Assembly (NCBI GenBank): GCA_041660405.1
Contig: JBAZWL010000001.1
Coordinates: forward strand, 251,035 to 315,034
Origin: Taibaiella sp041660405
Lineage (GTDB): Bacteria; Bacteroidota; Bacteroidia; Chitinophagales; Chitinophagaceae
DNA: 64,000 bases
Reading direction: 5' to 3'
Shown one piece after another: positions 8,218 through 16,504 of this stretch. Numbering within the stretch: position 1 is the stretch's first letter; each line of letters opens with the position of its first letter. A program made the translations under genes and the position numbers. The notes under the pieces were generated by a model. It made no database searches and had not been told where the DNA came from. It saw only the letters and a program-made list of their open reading frames with translations.

Positions 8218-8610
8218 TCAAAGCATTTCTACAATCTGAATATTGTTTCCGCAAGTGTCATTGAAAACAGCAATTTTCACGGTTCCCATTTCAGTTGGTT
8301 TTACGCTGAATTCAACGCCAAGACTTGCAAGTCGTTCATACTCTTGTTGAACGCTGTCAACATTGAATTGTGTGTAAGGAATGCCTGCCTCAAAAAGTGC
8401 TTTTTGATACATCCTGGCTGGTTCAAAATGATTGGGTGATGGTTCCAACAAGATCTCTGCCCCATCTTGTTCTTCCTTGCTTACAACAGTTAACCATCTA
8501 TCTTCACCCAATGGTACATCTGCTTTTTTCACGAAGCCCAATTTCCCGGTATAGAATGCTAATGCTTTTTCCTGGTTCTGAACCGGAACGCTTATGATTT
8601 TTACTTTCAT
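8218..8610 (-). CDS. VOC family protein (glyoxalase superfamily)
   Basis: A 130-residue protein with the VOC fold pattern: 'IISVPVQNQEKALAFYTGKLGFV' at the start and 'VAVFNDTCGNNIQIVEML'-like final strands. The usual His in strand 1 is replaced (ISVPV), while a Glu is present in the last strand (IVEML), so metal binding is uncertain. Relatives annotated as lactoylglutathione lyase-like or fosfomycin/bleomycin resistance-like are common and rarely characterised. The AraC-type gene lies 43 bp upstream on the same strand; the two probably form an operon in which the regulator senses the compound handled by this protein. Confidence 0.85.
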   Translation of the reverse strand: MKVKIISVPVQNQEKALAFYTGKLGFVKKADVPLGEDRWLTVVSKEEQDGAEILLEPSPNHFEPARMYQKALFEAGIPYTQFNVDSVQQEYERLASLGVEFSVKPTEMGTVKIAVFNDTCGNNIQIVEML

Positions 8611-8653
8611 TTGCCTGATTTTTGTTTAGTACTGCAAAGTTTCAAAATCAGCA

Positions 8654-9046
8654 TTAAACCGGCTTTGTGAAAGTTGCTTTTTTCGAAAATTCAGTAGGTG
8701 TTAGCCCTGTTCTGTTTTTGAATAAGGTACTGAACGAGCAAGGGCTTTCAAATCCGATAGCAAAGCAGGTCTCGGTTATGTTCATTCCTTTCTTTAAATA
8801 TTCTTTTGATTTTTCAATCCGTTTGTCAGTCAGGTATTGCTTTGGCGTTTGCCCGTAATACTTTTTGAACAAGCGCAAGAGATGGAATTTCGAAACAAAG
8901 CGAACATGCGACAATAAGTCTAAATTCAAATCAGCATCATAATTGTTGTCGATATAATTACGGGTTCCGATTACGGCATCAAGCTGTGCTTGGTTTGAGT
9001 AAATGATGCTTTTGATTCTGTTTATTTCGGTTTGGTAGAAGGTCAT
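8654..9046 (-). CDS. AraC family transcriptional regulator (DNA-binding domain only)
   Basis: The 130 residues comprise almost only the double helix-turn-helix domain: first HTH around 'LSHVRFVSKFHLLRLFKKYYGQTPKQYL' and second in 'ITETCFAIGFESPCSFSTLFKNRTGLTPTEF'. There is no sensory domain beyond a short N-terminal helix, so it resembles SoxS/MarA-size regulators or acts with a partner. It precedes the VOC gene by 43 bp on the same strand, suggesting local control of that gene. Confidence 0.9.
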   Translation of the reverse strand: MTFYQTEINRIKSIIYSNQAQLDAVIGTRNYIDNNYDADLNLDLLSHVRFVSKFHLLRLFKKYYGQTPKQYLTDKRIEKSKEYLKKGMNITETCFAIGFESPCSFSTLFKNRTGLTPTEFSKKATFTKPV

Positions 9047-9198
9047 TGTTTTAGTATTATCACATTACTGCCAACTTTTAATAATAAAAGTATCTATGTC
9101 TGCAAAACTTGGACTATAGAAAAATTACTTTAGAAAATCAATACCACTTTTAATAAAGCAACATGGTAACATTCAAAAAATGATAACAAACTGAGCCA

Positions 9199-9702
9199 TT
9201 AATCCCACCAAATTGCTTTATTTGATTTTTCCCATTCTTCTCCTTTCTCTAATAATTTTTTGCCCTCACTGCCTAGGCCATTTCCAAAAGGGTCATCGTA
9301 ATAAGAAGAAAAATATTTATAGTAAGTAAACCAGCGATTATCAATCTTCTTCATATAGGTAGTTTCCCTGATAATGTCTGCTCCAACCGAGTATCTAAAG
9401 AAAACCATATAGAGGTCTACACCTGGAATATAGGTTGTATCGGCAATTTCTAAAGTGCGTAAAATTTCATCACCATGTTTAGAAATAAAGTAGGACTTTG
9501 CGTCGAATATTGGTTTATTTCTAATCTCGTCTACAAGATTATATTTCATAGACCCTTTCAACGTTCCCATTATAGTAGAATCTGCGCCAATTATGGCTTC
9601 ATCACTTACAGTGCTTTTTGTCTCGGCTTTCGTTCTTTGTTCACAGCTAATGACTATTAGCGAAAATGAGAAAATACAGATGGCCAGTAATAGCTTTTTC
9701 AT
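9199..9702 (-). CDS. Hypothetical lipoprotein
   Basis: A 167-residue protein with a lipoprotein signal peptide: basic MKK, a hydrophobic core and lipobox VISC with Cys20. The mature part is mixed alpha/beta, charged, with aromatic-rich 'NRWFTYYKYFSSYYDDPFG' near the end. I do not recognise the family. It should be anchored in the periplasmic or outer membrane leaflet. The gene appears monocistronic, 152 bp from the AraC gene start and 94 bp from the HEPN-like gene. Confidence 0.65.
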   Translation of the reverse strand: MKKLLLAICIFSFSLIVISCEQRTKAETKSTVSDEAIIGADSTIMGTLKGSMKYNLVDEIRNKPIFDAKSYFISKHGDEILRTLEIADTTYIPGVDLYMVFFRYSVGADIIRETTYMKKIDNRWFTYYKYFSSYYDDPFGNGLGSEGKKLLEKGEEWEKSNKAIWWD

Positions 9703-9750
9703 TTGGAATAGTTTGGTTTAAGATTGCAAGATAGCTACAGAAATGACAAT

Positions 9751-9773
9751 AAAAAACCCCACTAAAGTGGGGG
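9751..9773 (-). terminator. Terminator after the HEPN-like gene
   Basis: CCCCAC (9757-9762), loop TAAA, GTGGGG (9767-9772); on the minus strand the stem is followed by six T residues. It closes the two-gene unit 10294-10794 / 9797-10279. Confidence 0.75.
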
Positions 9774-9796
9774 TATATTATAGTGTTGAAACAATT

Positions 9797-10279
9797 TCAC
9801 GGTTCTATAAAGTATTGAAGGCTCTTCTTGCTCAAGCCTGGGCATTTCATTTTCATTTTCTCAAAACCTTCCTGGTACTCAGACGATATAAATTTAAGAA
9901 GAGTATCTAAGTGGCTTAAACTTCTTCCGAAATGCTTATCAAAGGTACCAAATGCCCTATCTTCTTCGTTGTCGGGAGACTCACTAATCAAGTACCTTGA
10001 ACGTCTGGAGAGGTTTTGGAGTTTCTTATATGCAAGATATACGGACTCATCAACTTTGGTAGGTGAAAGACTATAGGGATTTAGAGCGTCCGAAACCTGC
10101 ACATGTGACCGATAATGCAAATTAGCTTTTTCAGCTAAGTAAGCATTAACCAAATGTACACCGACATAGAAACTTACTGTAACATGCCAATCCCAGCAGC
10201 TGTCCAGCTTTTCATTCGTTTGTAATAAATAATTCAGGTTTTTTCGGGCTTGGGATAAATGCTCAGTATAGGTAGCCAA
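9797..10279 (-). CDS. HEPN-like small helical protein
   Basis: A 160-residue, mainly helical protein. The pattern 'CWDWHVTVSFYVGVHLVNAYLAEKANLHYRSHVQVSDAL' followed by 'LQNLSRRSRYLI' resembles HEPN-type domains, which often start with a 'YYAAFH..A..L' helix and later carry an R-rich helix. The catalytic RxxxxH motif of toxic HEPN RNases is not clear, so nuclease activity should not be assumed. It lies 14 bp downstream of a second unknown gene and ends at a good terminator, so the two are a self-contained operon. Similar pairs occur among toxin-antitoxin and defence cassettes, but nothing here proves such a role. Confidence 0.5.
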   Translation of the reverse strand: MATYTEHLSQARKNLNYLLQTNEKLDSCWDWHVTVSFYVGVHLVNAYLAEKANLHYRSHVQVSDALNPYSLSPTKVDESVYLAYKKLQNLSRRSRYLISESPDNEEDRAFGTFDKHFGRSLSHLDTLLKFISSEYQEGFEKMKMKCPGLSKKSLQYFIEP

Positions 10280-10293
10280 TATTTCGATAAATA

Positions 10294-10794
10294 TTAGACC
10301 AATGATGGTAGACGAACCTCTTGGTAGTGATTGGGAATAGGAAAATGATCAGACTCTTCAACAATAAAAGAAGATAAATGCAAGCCTTTCCCGGCAAACT
10401 TTGCATTAAGTTTTGCTTCGGTGAGAAGAAGCGCATTTTCCACCTCCTCATCATCTTCGTTAATTTCAGCCCACACCAGAATTTTGCCTTCGCTCAAATC
10501 CATAGCCAAACGCTTCGGCAACTTTTTGATTGATTTTAATTCATCAATATAGCCGAACAATAGCTCTCTGATCACGACTTTTGAGTAAAGCGTGTTAAAT
10601 TGTTTCATCAATTCAGCATCGTTTTTGCTGAAAAGGGCATCATAAAAGCTGATTGTAGACTTGCTAGCAGTATCTGTTTCCATCATTAATTGATCAGTTC
10701 TGATCGCGCTGGTTACATCGTCTAGCAGGTTATCAAACCAAGCAGCCATTTCGCTTTTACCCAAAGTTTCTGGAATCTGCTTTTCTGTAGTCAT
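10294..10794 (-). CDS. Hypothetical protein, first gene of a two-gene cassette
   Basis: A 166-residue acidic protein of unknown family. The N-terminal half is helical ('SEMAAWFDNLLDDVTSAIRTDQLMMETD'), and the C-terminal half has alternating strands ('GKILVWAEINEDDEEVENALLLTEAKLNAKF', 'HLSSFIVEESDHFPIPNHYQEVRL'). No nucleotidyltransferase GSxxxG motif is present, so it is not an ordinary MNT antitoxin despite preceding a HEPN-like gene by only 14 bp. Coding is supported by length, ATG start and tight spacing. The partner gene suggests a joint function. Confidence 0.6.
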   Translation of the reverse strand: MTTEKQIPETLGKSEMAAWFDNLLDDVTSAIRTDQLMMETDTASKSTISFYDALFSKNDAELMKQFNTLYSKVVIRELLFGYIDELKSIKKLPKRLAMDLSEGKILVWAEINEDDEEVENALLLTEAKLNAKFAGKGLHLSSFIVEESDHFPIPNHYQEVRLPSLV

Positions 10795-11188
10795 AAAAGA
10801 AATAGGTGGTTGGAATCATCTGTCCCATTTAACAGGACAAATATAGATACAAAATTATGAAAAAAGTTTTTTAGTCCGCAAATGCGGAATAAATGCTTAC
10901 TGCTTGTATAGGAAAAAACAATTATTTAACGTGACACTTACTTTCATTTCAAGCACAAAATTACACAGGAGATGCGCCTATGACTGGCGGCGTAAAAGTT
11001 ATTTAATCCTGAACCACTTGATAGATCAGAAACACTTTGTCTGCAGTATTTTCTACAGTGATATACTCTATTTCCCTTGTCAAGTATCTCATTGAATCAA
11101 GGCTTTTCTCTTAGCTCAAGGGGCTTTATTCAGCAAAAGTCCAATTGTTAGAAGTTAAATGGGGTGCAAATAGTGTGTATGCAAATGC
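10795..11188. other. Noncoding stretch between the cassette and the tRNA genes
   Basis: About 390 AT-rich bases with only short frames that have no recognisable protein signature. I see no clear RNA gene or repeat in it. Confidence 0.5.
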
Positions 11189-11213
11189 AAAAAGGATCCA
11201 CTTTCGTGAATCC
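11189..11213 (-). terminator. Terminator after tRNA-Leu
   Basis: Stem 11194-11201 with 11206-11213 (one mismatch) and a GAAA loop on the minus strand, then five T residues. It lies 11 nt beyond the tRNA 3' end. Confidence 0.8.
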
Positions 11214-11223
11214 TCTGTAACTG

Positions 11224-11309
11224 TGCCCCAAGCGGGACTTGAACCCGCACTTGCATTGCTGCAAACAGGATTTTAAGTCCTGCGTGTCTACCAATTTCAC
11301 CACCAGGGC
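11224..11309 (-). tRNA. tRNA-Leu (anticodon UAA)
   Basis: An 86-nt class II tRNA on the minus strand. The acceptor arms (11303-11309 and 11225-11231) pair with G-U pairs near the base, and the D-loop contains AAATTGGTAGACAC. The anticodon stem is CAGGA/TCCTG around loop CTTAAAA (anticodon TAA). There is a long variable arm and a GGTTCAAGTCC T-loop. The CCA end is not encoded. It follows tRNA-Gly by 72 bp on the same strand. Confidence 0.96.
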
Positions 11310-11345
11310 AATCATCCGTTTCTAAAAAACGGCTTTGGTAAAAAA

Positions 11346-11376
11346 AAATTCCAAACTCTTGAGGAGCCTGGAATTT
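11346..11376 (-). terminator. Terminator between tRNA-Gly and tRNA-Leu
   Basis: Arms AAATTCCA (11346-11353) and TGGAATTT (11369-11376); on the minus strand the stem runs into nine T residues just after tRNA-Gly. The two tRNAs may thus be separate transcripts. Confidence 0.65.
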
Positions 11377-11381
11377 CTGTG

Positions 11382-11454
11382 AGCAGAAGACGCGATTCGA
11401 ACGCGCGACCCCAACCTTGGCAAGGTTGTGCTCTACCAGCTGAGCTACTTCTGC
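11382..11454 (-). tRNA. tRNA-Gly (anticodon GCC)
   Basis: A 73-nt tRNA with acceptor stem GCAGAAG/CTTCTGC (11448-11454 and 11383-11389), a D-arm AGCTCAGCTGGTAGAGC, an anticodon stem CAACC/GGTTG around TTGCCAA (anticodon GCC), and a T-loop GTTCGAATC. The CCA end is not encoded. Confidence 0.97.
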
Positions 11455-11587
11455 ATACTTTTCAAGAACTGTTTCCCTGTTTGGGATTGCAAAGGTAAGC
11501 ACTTTTTTAAATTCACCAAATCTTTGCGTTATTTTTTCCTGCTTTTTTTCAAAGAAATTTTTTCAGAATATCTTCTCACTCTTTGTT

Positions 11588-12220
11588 TTATCCTACTCTT
11601 CCGGCACCTGCATAGTAACGTACCCAATAGGAATCGCTAAGGTCGCTGATAACCACACCCTGGCTTACCGATGCATGTACAAACTTACCATCGTAAAGAT
11701 AAACACCTACATGGGAAATGCGCTTGCTGTGTATCTTAAAGAAAACAAGGTCACCTTCTTTAAGCTCTTCCTTCGGGATAAATAAGGCATTTGAAAATTG
11801 CTCTATCGAAGTGCGCAGTAAACCTGTATTATACACTTCACCATAAAGCTGACGGGTAAAGGCAGAACAATCGATACCATTTTTTCCGGTACCACCAAAA
11901 CGATATGGCGTACCATACCACTCTTCAATAAAAGTATATAAGGATTTGTTCCTGTTCTTTCCTTCCCTGATCTTGTTTATAGCAATGCTACGCTGCTCTG
12001 CAGTTTCGAGCTCGTCGGGTATAGAGCCGATCTGGTTGCGGTAAACCTGCTTTTTTTGGGTAAGTTTAACGTTGTTACTACCCCCATCAAGGGTAATACC
12101 ATCGATAAACTCTGGTGTTTTTGAGGATTTAGCTGTAGAGCCCATTGGCTTGGGTGCAGCACATGATACCATGAAAATCAATGCGATGCATGTCGATAAG
12201 ATAGTAGTTGTCTGCTTCAT
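11588..12220 (-). CDS. NlpC/P60 (C40) peptidoglycan hydrolase, lipoprotein
   Basis: With the start at 12220 the protein has 210 residues and a lipoprotein signal with lipobox MVSC (Cys20); the longer frame would bury this signal. The C-terminal half is an NlpC/P60 domain with catalytic Cys118 (NGIDCSAF), His170 (RISHVGVYL) and His182 (KFVHAS). Such enzymes cut D-Glu-meso-DAP type bonds in cell-wall peptides, similar to Spr/MepS. The Cys20 anchor places it at the membrane facing the wall. A -7 element on the minus strand (12238-12245) gives a short leader. Confidence 0.93.
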   Translation of the reverse strand: MKQTTTILSTCIALIFMVSCAAPKPMGSTAKSSKTPEFIDGITLDGGSNNVKLTQKKQVYRNQIGSIPDELETAEQRSIAINKIREGKNRNKSLYTFIEEWYGTPYRFGGTGKNGIDCSAFTRQLYGEVYNTGLLRTSIEQFSNALFIPKEELKEGDLVFFKIHSKRISHVGVYLYDGKFVHASVSQGVVISDLSDSYWVRYYAGAGRVG

Positions 12221-12237
12221 TTCGGCATGAATTTGAA

Positions 12238-12245
12238 CAAAGATA
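12238..12245 (-). promoter_or_regulatory. -7 element of the NlpC/P60 gene
   Basis: Minus-strand TATCTTTG fits TAnnTTTG and supports the downstream start codon at 12220 rather than 12277, which would lie upstream of the promoter. Confidence 0.6.
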
Positions 12246-12377
12246 AAAAAATTATCCATGGGGCAAAATTTACCCATTTCGTAGTGTTCCTTTATGTTTT
12301 CTTTTAATTCATCCTTATTTAAGGTTCAATAGCTCTTTTGGGACTTTACAAATCCATCTGATCTTCAAAAAAATAAT

Positions 12378-13739
12378 TTGACAGAAGCCTTTATCTTTGA
12401 CTTACAAAAACTTACGCCATCGCCCTTGAATGCCGACTTGCTTATATATTGCCCCTTCACTTCTTCCCGACTGCTATATGTCCTGAAATGGATTTTTACG
12501 GAGCAACTCGATATCGCTTTCAGGCTGACCAGCAATCTTGAAGAATGGAAGCGGTGTGAAGGCCCAAGGATCAATTACGATAAAGATGACCATGGACAAA
12601 ATTCGTTGCGGATTATTCCCGGCAGTCTTTTGCAGGAAGAAACGATACGGAAACAGGAACTGTCCATAAACAGGTGGAAACACAGTACGATCCTGTTTTA
12701 CAATCAACCGGGAGCTCCTATTCCTTTCGATATTTTTTCTGCTGTATTTTACCTGATCAGCCGCTATGAAGAATATTTGCCTCATGAGCAGGATAATCAT
12801 GGCCGGTTTAAACAGGAGCAATCAGTAGCGGCACAATTTTCATTTTTGCAACAGCCGGTAGTAGATGAATGGCTCATGCATTTTGGTGAAATATTAGTGC
12901 AAAAAACCGGCGTAAAGATTAAAGCAAAAAATTTCGAGTTCCAACCTAGTTATGATGTTGATATTGCCTGGAAGTATTTGCACAAAGGCAATAAAAGATT
13001 ATGGGGTGGATATCTTAAAGATGTTCTGACGTTTAATGTAAAAAGTGTTCTGGAACGCAGGGCTGTTTTAGCCGGCAAGCAAAAAGATCCTTATGATTGT
13101 TTTACCTGGTTGGATGAAATACACCAGCAGCATAAACTACAACCTTTATATTTTTTATTACTAGGCAAATTAAGCGATTACGATAAAAACGCAGACCCTG
13201 CTTTGCCTGCCATGCAAAAGCTGATGCTGGATTTATCGGCTCAATATGATCTGGGTATTCACCCTTCTTATGGGTCGCATGAATCGGCTAATATCCTGAA
13301 AGGAGAAATCGATATCCTGGTAAATGCCACACACAAAGCCATTACCAAAAGCAGGCAACATTATATCAAATTCACATTACCCGAAGCATACGAAAACCTT
13401 ATTGCAGCAGGTATTACAGACGACTATTCGATGGGCTACGCATCCGGTAACGGATTCCGTGCCGGCACTTCCAATTCTTTTCCCTGGTATCATTTATTGA
13501 AAGAGCAGGAAACAGGGCTACGGGTTCATCCTTTTGTTTTTATGGATGCCACCTGCAGGTTTTATAACAAACAGAGCACGCAGGATGCGTGGCAGGAATT
13601 GGAAAGATTATGGTACGCTGTAAAAAAAGTAAATGGAACATTCATCAGCATCTGGCATAATCATATGTTGGGTAATAACAATGAAAATAAAAGTTGGCGA
13701 GAATTATATCTTAAAACTTTAAAGCAATTAGCACTTTGA
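12378..13739 (+). CDS. Polysaccharide deacetylase-like protein (DUF7033 N-terminal region)
   Basis: A 453-residue cytoplasmic-looking protein without signal peptide. The N-terminal 150 residues resemble DUF7033 ('PFDIFSAVFYLISRYEEYLPHEQDNHGRF' is the landmark). The C-terminal part resembles a NodB-like fold: 'FQPSYDVDIAWKYL' supplies the metal-binding Asp pair, 'DLGIHPSYGSHES' the His motif and 'FISIWHNHML' the last motif. It would act on an envelope or capsular polysaccharide; the substrate is unknown. The start is TTG at 12378, because no ATG lies in frame before the conserved region. Confidence 0.78.
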   Translation: MTEAFIFDLQKLTPSPLNADLLIYCPFTSSRLLYVLKWIFTEQLDIAFRLTSNLEEWKRCEGPRINYDKDDHGQNSLRIIPGSLLQEETIRKQELSINRWKHSTILFYNQPGAPIPFDIFSAVFYLISRYEEYLPHEQDNHGRFKQEQSVAAQFSFLQQPVVDEWLMHFGEILVQKTGVKIKAKNFEFQPSYDVDIAWKYLHKGNKRLWGGYLKDVLTFNVKSVLERRAVLAGKQKDPYDCFTWLDEIHQQHKLQPLYFLLLGKLSDYDKNADPALPAMQKLMLDLSAQYDLGIHPSYGSHESANILKGEIDILVNATHKAITKSRQHYIKFTLPEAYENLIAAGITDDYSMGYASGNGFRAGTSNSFPWYHLLKEQETGLRVHPFVFMDATCRFYNKQSTQDAWQELERLWYAVKKVNGTFISIWHNHMLGNNNENKSWRELYLKTLKQLAL

Positions 13740-13771
13740 TGTCCTCTTGCTTTTAAACGGTTACTCCTTAA

Positions 13772-13806
13772 TAACTTTTGGAAAGTTTCAAACTTTCCAA
13801 AAGTTA
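13772..13806. repeat. 35-bp palindrome with 1-nt centre
   Basis: Perfect 17-bp arms (13772-13788 and 13790-13806) around a single C, core AAAGTTTCAAACTTT, between two convergent genes. It can act as a terminator hairpin, but the near-absence of a loop matches other palindromes in this window. Confidence 0.8.
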
Positions 13807-13819
13807 GGCGAAGGTATCT

Positions 13820-14896
13820 TTACTCCAAAGCATACACCGCAAATGAGGCCAGCCAATGTTCTCCGCCATAACTTCCGGTTACATTAGGCAATGTTTTTGC
13901 TAAAAATTCATTTGCTTTTGCACTAAAAAGTTTCTTCCATTTGTGGCCTTCAGGCAATTGCTTTGCTATGCCCTTCATACACCAGGCACGGCTAAAACTA
14001 AGTCCATCCAGATGTACAATCTGGTAATCGCTTCTATCACTTACTACAGGCAATGAGCATATTTGTTTGATGCTTCTGTCTTCATAAAAAGCGTTCAACC
14101 AGGTTACGAAGGCTTTGCGGGACAATATCCTTCTCATCAGATCTGCAATCTCTAAACTGGGAGAGAAAAAATCGCTGCCATCTGGTTCCATATAAGCCGG
14201 TGTAGCTTTATTGTCTTTATAGAAGTAAAGTGATTTTTGGATTACTTCTTTCTCAAACACGGTATCCTTTACAGCCCGAGCCCAATCGAGCGCAAATACC
14301 ATGGCAAACGCAGTGTTGGGATGTACGCCGGTACGGTTGGGATAAGTTTGTTTGGGAAGATAGGCTTTCCAAAGTTTTAGGATCTCTTGTGTTAAAGGTT
14401 GTAAGGCTGTGTGCCATTTTTTGGCATCCGCATTATTCCAGGTAGCCAGTTCTTCATCCAGTTTCAACAGCCATGCCCAGCCATAGGTGCGTTCAAAGTT
14501 TTTGGCAACTTTATAAGTAGTGAAGTAGGCGGCTTCTGCTTTAATTTTATCGAGTTGAAAGGTATTGTTTAAAGTACTAATGATCTCTGCCCTATTCTTT
14601 AATTCAGGAAAAGTTTTTAATAATCGTACCAACATCCAATGGCCATGTACACTGCTGTGCCAATCGAAGCAACCATAAAAAGCAGGATGCAGCTCACTCG
14701 GTAGCAAACGCGCATCTGTAGCGCTGTTGGCAGTATGAGAGGTTTTATTGGGAAACTCCTGGTTGATACAATGTAGGGGAAGTTTGGAAAGTTGCTCCGC
14801 TACATCTGCAGTTAGTGATGGCGTGGATTGGGCAAATGCGCTGACCGGGAATAGAAAAAGTATTGTTCTTAAAAGATTAATAAACTTAACGTTCAT
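13820..14896 (-). CDS. DUF2891 family secreted protein
   Basis: A 358-residue protein with a signal peptide (cleavage after 'VSAFAQ', about residue 23). 'HPAFYGCFDWHSSVHGHWMLVRLL' is the hallmark of DUF2891, an alpha/alpha-barrel-like family of unknown function. Further conserved blocks are 'YGWAWLLKLDEEL', 'YPNRTGVHPNTAFAMVFALDWAR' and 'YGGEHWLASFAVYAL'. The export signal places it in the periplasm or outside. The fold and conserved acidic and His residues hint at a carbohydrate-acting enzyme, which is inference only. Confidence 0.88.
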   Translation of the reverse strand: MNVKFINLLRTILFLFPVSAFAQSTPSLTADVAEQLSKLPLHCINQEFPNKTSHTANSATDARLLPSELHPAFYGCFDWHSSVHGHWMLVRLLKTFPELKNRAEIISTLNNTFQLDKIKAEAAYFTTYKVAKNFERTYGWAWLLKLDEELATWNNADAKKWHTALQPLTQEILKLWKAYLPKQTYPNRTGVHPNTAFAMVFALDWARAVKDTVFEKEVIQKSLYFYKDNKATPAYMEPDGSDFFSPSLEIADLMRRILSRKAFVTWLNAFYEDRSIKQICSLPVVSDRSDYQIVHLDGLSFSRAWCMKGIAKQLPEGHKWKKLFSAKANEFLAKTLPNVTGSYGGEHWLASFAVYALE

Positions 14897-14957
14897 CCAA
14901 ATTGAATTTTAGTAAAAGTACTGAAATTAGGTTGTGGATGTAATGCTGCAAAACAAA

Positions 14958-14988
14958 AACGCTGAAAGCTATCAAAGCCTCCAGCGTT
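14958..14988 (-). terminator. Terminator after the first thioredoxin-domain gene
   Basis: Arms AACGCTG (14958-14964) and CAGCGTT (14982-14988) enclosing a partly paired interior; on the minus strand followed by a T-rich stretch. Confidence 0.65.
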
Positions 14989-15008
14989 CCTCTCCATTAA
15001 AATTATGA

Positions 15009-16445
15009 CTATGATTTTCTTGCCTTCTTCTTTTCTGCAAATTCAATTACTTCCAGTACATTACCGTGGTCCAGCCCTTTCCCGATGATCTTTTTATTCT
15101 CATCCAGCAAATATACTTTTGGAGTGGAATAGATATCATACTTGCTACGGTACTCTGTTTTATTATTGGCGTCTACCACATTTGTCCATTCTTTGATCTT
15201 TAATTTATCTACTGCTTTCTGAATATCGGTAAGGTCTCCTTCCGTTGATACACTATATACTTTTACGCCTTTTTTCTTTAAAGCCACGTTGTATAGTGAA
15301 TCCAGTTGCGGAATTTCTTTCATGCAATGGCCACACTCTTTTGACCAGAATACAAGCATGGTATATTTTCCTTCTTCCTTGCTCAAGGTTTTATCCTGCA
15401 AGCTCCATATATCCTGCATTACAAGGTCGGGAGCAGTATTGCCTAGTACATTCGGAGCAATTTTTTTGGCGCGGTCTTCGTATTTAGCCAGACCTGCAGA
15501 GTCCAGCCAGTAAGCATCTCCTCTCATATAATACTTCTCTACAAGATGCACAAACACTTCATCCATGCCCATTACTTTGCTGCGTTCTGCATTGCCGGCC
15601 AGCCAATGCAAACTATATTTAAAAAGCTCTTTTGAATTCCTTGTTTTGGCCAGTAGTTTGTCCGATTCCATATTCATGGTATCCGGTAAAGGCAGAACCA
15701 ATCTATTGAAATACTCATCCAGCCTTCCATCATATATCGGCGTATTCATGAGTCTGTTATCGTTAAAGTCAAACTTGTCCCAATAATGTTCTTTGTAATA
15801 AGTGTAGCTGTAAATAGAATCAATAGTTTTTGTACCTGCTATGTAATGCTTTCCCTCCGGAACTTCCGGTATTGTAAGGGCATTGAATATGGAAGCCAGG
15901 AAAGTGCCGGGATATTTTTTTACATAATCCTTGCGATACGCTGTAAGTTCTTTGCCCGTCTTTGCAGATCTATCTTTGATCGCCTGAGTATCAGCAGCAT
16001 TCTTAGCTGTTTTCAACTCCTCCACATATACCCGCTGCTTCTTACCATAACCCATCAGGAACTTTTCATACTCAACATACCTGGTATTCTCGGGACTATT
16101 TTTAAAAGTGATATTCTCCGGTATATTCATGGTATCTACATTAATGCTAAACTCATCACCGTTCTGTAAAATGAATTCTGCAAATTTTGATCTGTTGTCG
16201 AAAAGGACCATATAAATACCGCCAAGTGTACTGTCCGTGGTCTCTATTATAGCCTTGCGTTTATTAATAACCTTGGCCGAATCTGTTTTATAAATAGTAG
16301 GTAAAGGTTTGGCGTAATAATGGGCCAGGTAAACATATTCGTCCTTCACATCCTGCTTAAAATTTACTTCTATCTTATAGCCGTCTTTTGCAAAGGATGC
16401 TATGCTCAAAGCAGAGCAAATCAAGCCTAATAGTTGTGTTTTCAT
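15009..16445 (-). CDS. TlpA-like thioredoxin-domain protein with DUF5106 region (copy 1)
   Basis: A 478-residue secreted protein with a signal peptide (about residues 1-19). The middle region ('EVPEGKHYI... YTYYKEHYWDKFDFNDNRLMNTPIYDGRLDEYF') is the DUF5106 block. The C-terminal 140 residues are a thioredoxin fold with active site CGHC (near residue 371, 'WSKECGHCMKEIPQLD') and the conserved cis-Pro (YSTPKVYLLD). It probably reduces disulfides or supports cofactor or lipoprotein maturation in the periplasm. It lies 59 bp downstream of a paralogue with the same length and layout, so the pair arose by tandem duplication. Confidence 0.9.
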   Translation of the reverse strand: MKTQLLGLICSALSIASFAKDGYKIEVNFKQDVKDEYVYLAHYYAKPLPTIYKTDSAKVINKRKAIIETTDSTLGGIYMVLFDNRSKFAEFILQNGDEFSINVDTMNIPENITFKNSPENTRYVEYEKFLMGYGKKQRVYVEELKTAKNAADTQAIKDRSAKTGKELTAYRKDYVKKYPGTFLASIFNALTIPEVPEGKHYIAGTKTIDSIYSYTYYKEHYWDKFDFNDNRLMNTPIYDGRLDEYFNRLVLPLPDTMNMESDKLLAKTRNSKELFKYSLHWLAGNAERSKVMGMDEVFVHLVEKYYMRGDAYWLDSAGLAKYEDRAKKIAPNVLGNTAPDLVMQDIWSLQDKTLSKEEGKYTMLVFWSKECGHCMKEIPQLDSLYNVALKKKGVKVYSVSTEGDLTDIQKAVDKLKIKEWTNVVDANNKTEYRSKYDIYSTPKVYLLDENKKIIGKGLDHGNVLEVIEFAEKKKARKS

Positions 16446-16504
16446 TTTTACGTTTAATTACAAATTGTATTTTAAGATACGCAATAATAATACAGTCTTT
16501 TATA

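Noticed and set aside
9797..10794. Classic MNT-HEPN toxin-antitoxin pair
   Set aside because: The first protein lacks the nucleotidyltransferase GSxxxG/DxD motif and the second lacks a clear RxxxxH, so only a loose resemblance is reported.
11155..11502. 115-codon minus-strand frame
   Set aside because: It runs through both tRNA genes; the familiar 'AQLVEHNLAKV' and 'GEIGRHAGLK' residues are translated tRNA sequence.
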